A stretch of DNA of 64,000 nucleotides, taken from the NCBI GenBank assembly GCA_949825045.1, contig OX463808.1:31061674-31125673 (forward strand), in the 5' to 3' direction. Both the position numbers and the translations under genes were made by a program. The notes under the pieces were generated by a model that was not told where the DNA came from, searched no databases, and saw only the letters and a program-made list of their open reading frames with translations. This stretch comes from Argyresthia goedartella. Taxonomy: Eukaryota; Arthropoda; Insecta; Lepidoptera; Argyresthiidae. Positions 21,199 to 30,620 of this stretch are shown piece after piece; the stretch's first letter is position 1; each line of letters opens with the position of its first letter.

Positions 21199-22147
21199 AG
21201 TATAAAGGTCCTTGGACCGCTTCTATTTTTACTTTATATAAATGACTTACCTGAGGTGACAAACCAATGGTGTCTTTTGTTCGCAGACGATATTTCAATA
21301 AATGTAACGCGCGCAATAAGTGATGACATCTCCTTCCACGAATCAGACATTAATAATGCAATTAATGCAATTAATAATGCAACCACTCAATTACTATTGT
21401 GGTTGCATTATTATTACTATTGTAATTGAGTGGTTGAATAATAATAATTTACAGATTAATTTAGACAAAACAAAGTACATTAATTTTAATAACTTTGACA
21501 AATTCAATAGAGATATGACATTAAATATAAATCACAACGGACAAATCATAGAGGAGGCTCACAGTGTGACATTTTTAGGTATTAACATAGATAGACATTT
21601 AAATTGGAAAGATCACACTGATAAAGTTTGTAAGAAAATCAATAGTTTTATTTATGTATTACGTAGACTTAGGAAAACAGCAGAGATAAAGACTGCTCTA
21701 GTTGCCTATCATGGATATGTAGAGTCTGTCTTGAGATATGGTCTTGTAGTTTGGGGAAACGGCACTGATATTAATAAAGTTTTTATCGCTCAAAAGAAAT
21801 GTGTATGTGCAATTTGTGGTATGGCCCCAAATGAATCATGCAAACCAATGTTCACTAAATTAAATATATTGCCATTACCATGTTTGTATATACTGGAATT
21901 AGGAAAATTTGTAAAACTTAGTCCAAAATTATTTAAAAGAGCCCAAGAACAATACTCAAGAAATACGAGAAACCCGAATAGGTTAATATATAATCATACG
22001 CCACGTACATCACTGTATCTTAAGAATTGTCCTGCTATGTGCGTTAAAATATTTAACAAAATACCCGAAGAGATAAAAGAATATTCAATTAATAAGTTTA
22101 AATCTCAACTGTTTAAATGGCTTCTACAGAAATTATTCAGTAGATGA
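21199..22147 (+). pseudogene. Daphne/Jockey-like LINE reverse transcriptase, 5'-truncated
   Basis: From 21199 the frame reads VLGPLLFLLYINDLPEV and then LLFADDISINV, which holds the polymerase FADD box. After an 80-bp inverted scramble (21372-21435) the reading resumes in another frame with WLNNNNLQINLDKTKYI, then VTFLGINIDRHLNWKDH, VCKKINSFIYVLRRLRKTA, MAPNESCKPMFTKLNILPLP, and runs to a normal C-terminus at 22147. Most of the 5' half of the element is absent and the frame change breaks the domain, so it is inactive. Related C-termini occur at 33037-33468 (minus) and 50512-51081 (plus). Confidence 0.85.
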
Positions 22148-22360
22148 ATTTATTAAATATAAAACTTATATAAAAAATAATTTTATAAGTTAGAGCAATA
22201 CTAACAGTAAGATTTTTTTTTTCAGTGTAATGTGGACTATTTAATATTTGTATGCTAAAATTAATAGCAGATAAGGTGTTCATAATGTATATATAACTAA
22301 CCATCGACTGCCTACCCTTATCTTAGCAAATAAAAATCTTTATCTTTATCTTTATTTTTT
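22148..22360 (+). repeat. 3' UTR and (TTTATC)n tail of the preceding LINE
   Basis: AT-rich sequence ends in GCAAATAAAAATCTTTATCT followed by more TTTATC units to about 22355. This marks the 3' end of the insertion started at about 21199; palindromic-word DNA resumes right after it. Confidence 0.75.
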
Positions 22361-22365
22361 ATCTA

Positions 22366-22470
22366 AAATGAATAATATTTCATACATTTTAGGCATACGT
22401 TTTAGGCATTATATATATTGCCTAGGAATTCTTTATGATACGGGATTATACAGATTGCCGGTAACATATC
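22366..22470. repeat. Cluster of short palindromic words
   Basis: TTTAGGCATTATATATATTG, TGCCTAGG and GGGATTATACAGATTGCCGG repeat the word type seen at 19985-20175 and 781-965. It may be the other side of that cluster, separated by the LINE insertion. Confidence 0.55.
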
Positions 22471-22499
22471 TATTAATCTAACGACATAACGTCATTACG

Positions 22500-23498
22500 G
22501 CGTTTGGCGGCATTTCAGAGAAGTATGCTCGGTCATTATTCTGCAGATTACCTTTTATTCTGCAGAATGGAGGCATCCTTTCTCCTCTCCTCTTCTCGGT
22601 ATTCATTAACTCCATCTCTGACGTTCTTACCTCTTCTTATCATCTGTACGCAGATGACCTTCAAATATATCGGCACTTCTCTCCGTGTGATGTGAATCTG
22701 ACAGTAGAGGCGTTGAACGCTGATCTCGATAACATCAGGAAATGGGCTACCTCTTATGGTCTGCTTGTCAACCCGGGCAAATCGCAGGCCATGATTTTGG
22801 GTACTCGTCACTCTCATAACCTAGTTCAGAAAATGCCCGTCGACCCTATAGTGTATGATGGTAACATAATTTCATACAGCGAGAAGGCCAAGAATCTTGG
22901 GGTTGTATTTGATAAATTGTTGTCCTGGTCGCCCCATGTTTGTGAGGTCAGCAGACGAGTCTTTGCGTCATTTCACTCCCTACGGAGATTGCAGCACTTC
23001 CTGCCACAGCAGACTAAAATCACCCTTGCCCAGTCCCTCCTACTACCTTTAATCGACTATGCAGATGTTTGCTGGATCGGTGCGAACGAAGAACAACTGA
23101 ACAAACTCGAACGACTTCAAAACCTCGGGATTCGGTTTGTTTTCGGGCTGCGAAAGTATGACCATGTCTCACAGTATCGCAAGGAGTTGGGGTGGCTTCC
23201 GATCCGCCTTCGTCGTGATACGCACGTTTTCTCCTATCTGTTCAACATTTTGCGAAATCCCCTCTACCCCTCATATCTTCGAGAACGTTTCGAGTTTATT
23301 TCCTCCAGGCATAGCAATCGGAGATCCCACACGATGTCTCTTCTCTCTACTCCTCGGCATAACACTGCCGCTTACAAACACTCGTTTAGGTTAACGGCGA
23401 TCCGACTGTGGAACGCACTTCCCTGCGCTATTAGAGATAGTCCCTCAATTTTCACTTTTAAGACAAGATTGAAAGAGCATTTCCTTTCTCTTTTGTGA
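22500..23498 (+). pseudogene. CR1/Kiri-like LINE reverse transcriptase, 5'-truncated but open
   Basis: One open frame runs from about 22503 to the stop at 23498. It starts inside the reverse transcriptase domain with NGGILSPLLFSVFINSISD, then SYHLYADDLQIYRHF (the YADD catalytic box), LLVNPGKSQAMILGTRHS, KNLGVVFDKLLSWSPHV, LERLQNLGIRFVFGLRKYD, and LTAIRLWNALPCAIRDSPS near the end. No stop or frameshift interrupts these 330 codons, so the copy is young. The first ATG in frame (22692) is not a real start: coding continues upstream of it. The endonuclease and the first half of the polymerase are missing, so the copy is not autonomous. The clade is uncertain. Confidence 0.85.
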
Positions 23499-23797
23499 TA
23501 GGTACTTTTATATATGTGTATATAAGTAGTATATGTTTGATATATATAAATTTTTTTGCTTTTGTATTTTATTTAGTATATATCATTTATTACATTATCA
23601 TGTTTTAGTTGTAAACAATTAGATGTGTACAGTTTTATTGCGCACTAGGACTCTCCTGTTGCACAATTTTTCCTGTCCTACCTAGGTTTGCTGGTAGAAA
23701 TCTCTCCTTAGAGATAAGCTCGCCTTTCCTCATAAAATGTTTTGTTACCTTACTATTAAGATTTCTGTGCAATAAAGAATATGAAAGAAAGAATACC
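23499..23797 (+). repeat. 3' UTR and tail of the CR1/Kiri-like LINE
   Basis: After the stop, the motif AGAAATCTCTCCTTAGAGAT followed by AAGCTCGCC forms a small hairpin commonly seen at the 3' end of CR1/Rex-type LINEs, and the copy ends in GCAATAAAGAATATGAAAGA near 23790. The hairpin is probably the recognition site for the element's own polymerase; that is inference from the family. Confidence 0.7.
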
Positions 23798-24774
23798 TAT
23801 TTAATGTAAGCAAAGATTTTTTCCACTTTAACGGACTCAGCCAAGTAACTGCAGATCACTTAGTTAATCTAGACTCTAACTGATTTATGCACATTAACGG
23901 TAACATACACATAAAGTGAACGTTTTTTTGATATTTGCCGATGCCGACTAGACATATCTCTGCGACGTCATCAGCACACTTGCTGCGTTCGACTTATGCA
24001 TCCCAATGACGTAAAGTTACATAACATCTCATTGTTGAGCACTCAGTTATTCCGAACCCGTAGCCTCAAGCCGAGCATGCCAGGGGACTCCAGGAGACGC
24101 CCCGGGTGGTCACCGGGACAATTTAATTTGTCCGCAGCCTCGCGGCCAGGGCTGCCTCTTGTACGATTTATAACCCAAGCAGACTGAACCGAAAAAGGAC
24201 AATCAGCGGCATTACATTATGTAGTTTCAAAAGCTTCCGGATTGTGTCGGGGTGGACCCTTAAAAGCGTCAAATACATTTCCCTCGATTACGCCCCACTG
24301 GTAAGGTTGTGTTAAAGGTATTTTTTGGGCTTTCCGCTCGTAACTCGAAAAACATTAAAAATAATAGCACAGTTACTCCTAAATTAATGAACTATATTAA
24401 ATTTTGGACAAATATTTCACATACATTTTTACTGTAGGGTGTATTATTGACCGAGCGAGCGAATCGTCTATGTTTCAGGTTTGGAAAAAATGCTTTCGTA
24501 TGGTCGGATGTGTGCCCGGTTGTTCTCCTCTACAGGCCGCATTTCTCAATAGATTTTAGTGATTTTTATGAGCAGGTTCGAAAATTAAATAGTTTTATTT
24601 TGTCTATGCATTTTTTGGATTTTTTACAAAATTGCGGAGATATGGGGTTGAAACTTCAAAAAAACCACTACAGCCCAAACAGCTTGACAGATTTTAACAA
24701 ATGAGAGGTTGTTAGATTTTTTAAGATTGTAAAAATTACATAGGCAATTAAATTGTATTAAAAAGTCAATAGGT
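23798..24774. other. No gene recognised
   Basis: A GC-rich patch at about 24060-24160 (CCCCGGGTGGTCACCGGGAC is near-palindromic) is followed by AT-rich DNA. The 24447-24704 frame has no known domain. Confidence 0.35.
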
Positions 24775-24880
24775 TGCATTTTAGTTAGCAAAATGTAGTT
24801 TACAAAGTTATTGGTGCGGCTTCTTTCGTACTTCATGTACGTAACCAGGAGCATTCACATGTTTGTTTGTGGTATTGAAA
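24775..24880 (+). repeat. GGTTCCGTA repeat family, internal fragment
   Basis: TTTACAAAGTTATTGGTGCG, CATGTACGTAACCAGG and TTGTGGTATTGAAAG match the middle of the copies at 9971 and 49923. Both ends are missing. Confidence 0.7.
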
Positions 24881-25126
24881 GAAAATTTAGTCGGAATATT
24901 TGTATTTATAATAATTTCAGTAGTGATAAACTTCAAGGGGTCGGGGGTGTGAAGGGTGGAAAATAATTTAATAAAAAAAATGCAAATTTCCTGTATCGCT
25001 CACGAGGTCTACAGCTCACAGATCCACTAATTTATTTGTTTATTTCATTATAAGACATTGGATAAGTTATAATAATAACTTATATCAAGTAAAAATTAAC
25101 AACAACTGAAACTTAAACTAGGTCAA

Positions 25127-25560
25127 AACTTTCGCCTAGATTGCTGCCGGACGGGAACGTGCCCAAAGCGCTGGCACTCGGTGCTCGCTGTATCGCAATG
25201 CTGATGCGTTGAGCGAGGCAGGTGCCAGCTCTGCGGTTCCCTGACATCTACGAGCCGCTTAGTCTTTGAGGGCTCGTTTACCGTCAAGGCCTGAGGGTCT
25301 CAAGACGAACGGCATAAATAAAAACTCGTCGGTAACTGCAGCGTATTTGCGCCGTTTGAGACTCTCTGCCACTGCCACCGCATTGCCGACCGTGGCATAG
25401 TTCAAACCAGTGACCTCCCGTTCAGCCAGGGAATGAGCGTCATTCCGTCTGACCTCTTGCCATCGTCACGCGCCAGGCCGCTTAGTTCGAGAACGGCCGG
25501 TACGCCACAGCTGGCAATTGCCCGATGGATGACGCCACTGAGTCTGGCATGGCGGTACCA
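25127..25560 (-). pseudogene. Reverse-transcriptase-associated C-terminal domain with nuclease-like motif
   Basis: On the minus strand 25560-25430 reads RHARLSGVIHRAIASCGVPA, then VLELSGLARDDGKRSDGMTL and IPW. After a stop and frame change it continues as VAVAESLKRRKYAAVTDEF and FLFMPFVLRPSGLDG. This order is known to me from C-termini of reverse transcriptase proteins in cnidarians and arthropods, where the motif DGKRPDG.TL.PW precedes W.VTV.DT; that PD...D spacing resembles a restriction-like endonuclease (PD-(D/E)XK). Here P is S, the tryptophan block is interrupted by a stop, and the 3' part is deleted. It is GC-rich compared with its surroundings, which suggests a younger insertion. No polymerase domain is seen. 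Confidence 0.6.
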
Positions 25561-26319
25561 ACGGCCACCGCTGCGCTAATAGGAGAGGTGGTCTACCCAG
25601 CGATGGTCCGTGCTGCTCAATCAAATCAAATCAAGGTGCCGATGAGCGTTGACGGGATGGGGTGCAGCCAGTATCCTGATTCTTTCTCCTTGGACTATGG
25701 GCCGAGTCTATATGTTCATCCCGCCTTTTGCAGAGCGGCTCCTCCCACAACCTTTGGGAGTTTTTGTTAAATGGAAAAACTGGCCTCGGGCAGGCTTGCG
25801 ACAATGCATTCCTAGCCTCGCCCAGACACGTGACCTCAACTCAACATCACCAAGTGATGGGTTCAGCATTTTACCAGAGAGGTCAATTTTGCTGTGAGCT
25901 GAGACCCAAAAAGCCGGGAGCACCAAATCGAAGATTTTTCCAGATTCCCAGATCAACGTCAGTCTTATGGGAAGGGCGGCTTGTGTCTAGCTTCGGACTT
26001 CGAAATAAACATAAACAACAACATAAAGCATCTTAAAGGTTGAGAAGTTCAAAGTTTTTTTTTTTTTGGTTTGTTAAACTTATAAATAGATATGTAGGTA
26101 TCTAAGACTTTTATGCATTGGAAACTGTTCTTGCTTCTGTCTTAAACCTAGGTACATGAAGTGTCCGGTATGCAAACACGAAATTATTTGGTAATTCACA
26201 GGGGCAGGAATATTGAAACACGTCTCTTGTATGGAGATCCGTTTCATTTATAAAATGTCGTTTAGTTTATTATTTGTTGCTGTAGCAGCAACAGAAACAC
26301 ACATTCGGTTAAAATGTCA
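25561..26319. other. Unassigned, partly GC-rich DNA
   Basis: 25561-26000 has the same GC-rich character as the preceding remnant and may belong to it, but no domain could be read in any frame. Overlapping frames on both strands here are composition effects. A T-run lies at 26057-26069. Confidence 0.35.
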
Positions 26320-26363
26320 ACTTTTTACATACTACGGTTGATGAACCGTAGTATGTAAAAAGT
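26320..26363. repeat. Perfect 20-bp hairpin with 4-nt loop
   Basis: ACTTTTTACATACTACGGTT at 26320-26339, the loop GATG, then the exact complement at 26344-26363. Confidence 0.9.
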
Positions 26364-26539
26364 CTGTCTGATGAGATAAGCCATAGATAGGGAAAGTGTT
26401 GAGTTGTTAAGTTTTTAGTGAAAACGTCAAGAAGCAGACCCTCTTGTTGTACCATTGATAAGATTTTGGCCAAAATCGATTTTTTTGCCATAACATTGTT
26501 GAAAATAAAGATCAGTTTGGGGCTTAGTACAATATTTCA

Positions 26540-26825
26540 AAACGTGGAAGGAGTTCTAGAACATGCAATAGGGAATATTCTACCAGATGAAACAGCAGGA
26601 GTGGCCTTGCCGGACCTGGATATAGCTGGCGTTAGATGATTTATATACCTAAGTAGAAAATTAACTTTACGAAGTTGGTTTTCAAAGACCTGAACGGGTA
26701 TCGCCCTAAAAACTTTTGGACATGGACGTTGTTCTGGAACATGAACAGTGTAGCAGATGACACAACCGGAGTGGCCTTTCGGGACCTGGATATAGCTAGT
26801 TGGATGATTTATAGTCCTTCGGTAA
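26540..26825. repeat. Direct repeat of about 100 bp in two copies
   Basis: GGAGTGGCCTTGCCGGACCT followed by GGATATAGCTGGCG (26600-26630) recurs as GGAGTGGCCTTTCGGGACCT followed by GGATATAGCTAGTTG (26770-26805); the upstream words TTCTAGAACATGCAATA and TTCTGGAACATGAACAG also match. The copies are diverged. Origin unknown. Confidence 0.65.
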
Positions 26826-26962
26826 AGTAGAGCCGGCCGTTTTAGATGCTTTTGCTGATTTTTTCTATGCTTTATTGGTGGAGTTATAGATGATTACAAA
26901 ACACGCGAACCGTGAGAAATAATTATTTTGAGAGTATTTTTTTTGAAAATCGCCTGTCCAAG

Positions 26963-27270
26963 CATTGAGGACCGTGGGGATGTGGGAGTATTCGAGTGGG
27001 GAAACGACGAATTTCCCGTTTTTTGAAGTTAATTAACCTCGTGGTCATTGGCCTTGACCATGAACTTGATCTTTCTTGTGTAAAGTTCATTGACCGTAAA
27101 AAATGGCAAAACTGAGAAAAATAAGAAGAAAGGTCAAGTTCAAGGTCAAGGTTAGGGACACGAGGTCAATGAACGTTAAAAGATATCTAACGTTAACGTT
27201 CGTCGTTTCCCCACCCTAATATTCTCACATTCCCACGGTCCCGACCGCTCGAGACCGTGGGAATGTGAGA
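26963..27270. mobile_element. Foldback MITE with duplicated end
   Basis: GGACCGTGGGGATGTGGGAG and GTGGGGAAACGACGAA at 26968-27012 face CGTCGTTTCCCCAC and CTCACATTCCCACGGTCC at 27205-27241. The inner arms AACCTCGTGGTCATTG and AAGGTCAAGTTCAAGG also have facing partners. Beyond the right end a further inverted copy of the tip, GACCGTGGGAATGTGAGAG, follows after CGACCGCTCGA, making a second small hairpin. Confidence 0.75.
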
Positions 27271-27530
27271 GTGTAATAACTCGAGAATGAATGTGACCAA
27301 CGAAATTTTATGTGAATGAAGTTAAATTTATTAAAAAAAATAAAAATTTGCGGAGTTATTTAAGTTCAAACTTTGACTCCTGCAAAACGATTTTGTTAAC
27401 TGAGCGTAGCATGTAGGATCAGCGATGACGTCACTTTGCCCGTCAGGTGATCGGATCGATCGGGCTCATTCGGCTCAAGCGCGCCATACTATAAAGAACA
27501 CCCTACAATATCACGAATAAAGACTAAAAT

Positions 27531-27725
27531 GACCAAGAAATACTGCATTGTGCCCATGTGCACTAACTCGAGTGTGAAAACACCAAATAAATTATGTTTT
27601 GTGTGCCATTAAGCCCAAAAATTGGAAAAAAGTGGATGAATGCCGTAAGGAGAGCAGATCATATTGGAAATAAAAATACTGCTCACTGTTGTAAAGACAT
27701 TTTTGACGTATCTAAATTTTACCAC
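27531..27725 (+). pseudogene. THAP-type zinc finger domain, frameshifted
   Basis: The ATG at 27531 opens MTKKYCIVPMCTNSSVKTPN and continues KLCF, the first half of a C2CH THAP finger with the C..C pair. The frame is then lost near 27604 and the second half is read one frame away: VPLSPKIGKKWMNAVRRADH, then NTAHCCKDIFDVSKF. The invariant tryptophan (KKW) is kept; the last zinc ligand histidine of the C.DHF motif is isoleucine (CKDIF). The domain normally binds DNA in transposases or host regulators. With a frameshift and a lost ligand it is non-functional. No downstream protein follows. Confidence 0.8.
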
Positions 27726-27904
27726 CAGCTCGTGACATCAAGTTTGTGAAACCCGCTCATTATCCTTAACAAATTGAGTCCAAATACGACTATATACTAT
27801 TCCTGGTTCCTGAGTTCCAATACTCATCCAATTCCTCATTCTTTCACCAGCTCATGACACCAAGTTTGTAAACCAGCTTATACACATTTGCAATATTAGT
27901 TCAA

Positions 27905-28655
27905 ACACGACTCTTGTACGATTAATCCTCATAGACTCAGGTACCAAGCTATTTTCGACGAAATAATCAGAATAGTACGAGATAAAAAAATCATTACTGT
28001 TTACCTAGGACGGACAAATGGATAGTTGGACGGACATACCAGTGAGTGAAGTTCAATAAAAGCTTTTACTTACTTTTATAATTTTATCCCACGCAATTCA
28101 GCACCCATGTAGTCACTATTTTTCGAAAAATAATGTGCAGCTATTATAACGTCCACCTTAGGTAAATTTTTAGATTGGCCTTTGACAAATCCCTCATTCA
28201 TTATAAAACGATATGATTATATACCATATTATACACCAAACACACGTAATGTTCTATTTTATAATAGTAATAGTAATCGTACAAGAGTCGCTTCTACGAT
28301 TATTTCTCATAGACTCAGATACCAAGCTATTTTCGACGAAATAATCAGAATAGTACGAGATAAAAAAATCAATCTGTTTACCTAGGACGGACAAATAGAT
28401 AGTTGGACGGACATACCAGTGGGTGAAGTTCAATAAAAGCTTTTACTTACTTTTGTAATTTTATCCCACGCAATTAATCACTCATGTAGTCACTATTTTT
28501 GAAAAATAATGTGCAGCTATAATAACGTCCACCTTAGGTAAATTGTCAGACTGGCCTTTGACAAATCCCTCCTTAATTATAAAACAATATGATTATATAC
28601 CATATTATACACCAAACACACGTAATGTTATAATTTATAATAGTTCAACAGCAAA
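27905..28655. repeat. Two-copy tandem duplication, period about 377 bp
   Basis: GTTTACCTAGGACGGACAAA at about 27999 recurs at about 28376, and the following 270 bp (GTGAAGTTCAATAAAAGCTT, ATTTTATCCCACGCAATT, GGCCTTTGACAAATCCCTC, CACCAAACACACGTAATGTT) are shared with few differences. Just upstream, 27721-27900 holds a shorter, older echo (CACCAGCTC.TGACA.CAAGTTTGT twice, 125 bp apart). Confidence 0.8.
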
Positions 28656-28790
28656 CAGGTGTAAGAAGATATAAGAATAAGAAACCGATTTTTGCGTCTG
28701 CGAGGTCAAGCGGCCGGTCGAACTCAGACTAATTGCGAGGGGAAAAGTGACGTCATCATAATCGCCGATGCCATAGGACAAATTGACAAA

Positions 28791-30261
28791 GCGTTTCAGA
28801 AATGGCTAATATGTTTTTGGTCATAATTTTGGCAATACTGTGACTATTGCAACGAAACAAAAACTGATGTAATGTCCACAAAACTGGCTTTTATACTTAG
28901 TGCTTATTTTTGCAAAATTCCGATACCTTAGCCTTATTCATTAATTATTTCCGACGGTTCGCGTATTTCGAAATCATTTATAAATCCACTAATGAAATAG
29001 AAAAAAAATCAGCTAAAGCATCTGAAGTTGCCGTCTTTCTAAAGGCTAGCCAATCAAATTGGTATTCGAAGCTCTCAACGGGTATAGCCCGAACAGCCTT
29101 TGGACCTAGACGGTATTCTGAAACATGTAGGGATGTAGTACTTATCGCGTCGTGCCAGTTACTATTCAGATGTGGAGCGGTAGACAATGGATCGAATACT
29201 TACCAATTTCTCTACTAAAAATCCGTCTTAATTGGGTTTGACTCATTGTGCATTTAAAGTATTGATTCTACAGTAAAAATGTAAATGACATAATTTGTCC
29301 ACAATTTATTATAGTTGCCGCAGAAAGTAAATATAAGAAGTAGAAATATTGTTGGTTATCAGATACGTGGGCATTTTATGTGGGCGATCGAGCAATGAGT
29401 AATGCACAATGACAATCATTTGACAATATATTCAATTTCACTCTAACTAGTCTCTGTTTGCAATTACACTTAGCTCTGACTTTTACACTAGGTGCTTTCC
29501 ATTAGGTTAGACAGCGCGGCACAATAGATTTTAAGTAGCTCGATTAGGAGACGCGGTAAGTTTAACTTCTCAACCATAAGTGCTTATGCGGGCATCAGGC
29601 CCCGCCAAGCTATTTTTGCCAGCTCCAGGACCACGCGATAGCATTATGCTAGCGTTCACAGAAAACCGGAATGCGGACACGAACAAATAATCAAATGAAT
29701 GTAATATCAGGTTTGTCACGAATTTAACAATTTTCTAAACTAACAACACTCCCTATACAGAATCTATGACATTCGCTTGACATTAAGAAATAATGACATC
29801 TTTGAAAGGAATTGTTCCCTTTACCTCGCTCCCTCTTTATGCCTCTCGTCACTTATGCTTTGGATATTGCCCGTTAAGTCGCTCCTCAATAATTAAAGAT
29901 TCCCGTAACCCCGCTCGAAATTGTTTTGATTTAAGGGTTTTAGTTTTGCGTGACAGGGGGCTAGCCAATCACTGCAGACATTAAGGGGGGTGATGGCTGA
30001 TGCACAAGTCATACTCGTGAACGGGTGCTGCTTGGGGGGACTGGTCCAGTCTGGTTTCTCATAAGTTATGTTTAATACAGCTTGTCTTTGTTCTTATTTA
30101 TTTATTTTGTTAGATTGTTATTTTGAGACATCTTATAGGCACTTATGGATACGATGTTAGAAAATTAATTTAAAATGTAATAAAATTGTCAAAGATTAGA
30201 TTATTTGTATATAATACATTGTAAAATAACAAAAGATAAATGATGAAAATTAAAAAAATGA
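28791..30261. other. No gene recognised
   Basis: The frame at 28910-29218 begins with 102 codons of unrecognised sequence and is overlapped by a minus-strand frame. GGTATAGCCCG and TTTGGACCTAGACGG near 29080-29110 faintly echo 26700-26720. Nothing else recognised. Confidence 0.35.
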
Positions 30262-30620
30262 TATCCCAGTTGAGTTTCTTGATGCTATCTTCTCTGACGG
30301 GCGTATTTCCGAAGCACTGGTAGGTAGAGTTTATGGAGTTTCCTTTTCCTGTGCGAGATTCAGCCTTGAATCACCACTTAAAAGGTAGATTTCCTTTTTC
30401 AAACTCTTAACAAACAAACTTAATCAGTCCTGTATACATTAGTTTAGTTACATCATATTTGATTTATTTGATCGTATTTGATTATTATTGATTTTTTATT
30501 TTTATGAGACTTAATTACTATATGAGACTTAAGTAAGTGACTCGTAAAAGTGCATTATTTTTGTTTGTGATTTTGATTGCATTTTATAAATTGAGTTTGA
30601 GTTTGAGTTTAAAGGTACCC
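30262..30620 (+). repeat. LINE 3' end with (GAGTTT)n tail, copy 1
   Basis: TTGAGTTTCTTGATGCTATC, TTCTCTGACGGGCGTATTTC and CTGTGCGAGATTCAGCC align with the copy at 42632-42925. It ends in TTGAGTTTGAGTTTGAGTTT at 30591-30611. Only the end of the last coding region and the UTR are present. Confidence 0.7.

Larger units (their letters stand above)
27395..28790. mobile_element. Possible P-element-like transposon remnant carrying a THAP domain
   Basis: GATCAGCGATGACGTCACTT with TGCCCGTCAGG at about 27418 faces, in inverted order, GGGGAAAAGTGACGTCATCA and TAATCGCCGATGCC at about 28740-28772. Between them are a frameshifted THAP domain (27531-27725) and tandemly duplicated non-coding DNA. THAP domains are the DNA-binding part of P-element transposases, so these facing ends may be its termini; that link is inference. 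No catalytic region is visible. Confidence 0.4.

Noticed and set aside
20186..23800. Whole repeat nest as a piRNA cluster
   Set aside because: Transposon density alone is not evidence; strand bias and small-RNA data would be needed.
25525..26036. Several overlapping frames on both strands in the GC-rich patch
   Set aside because: High GC removes stop codons in all frames; none has a known domain.
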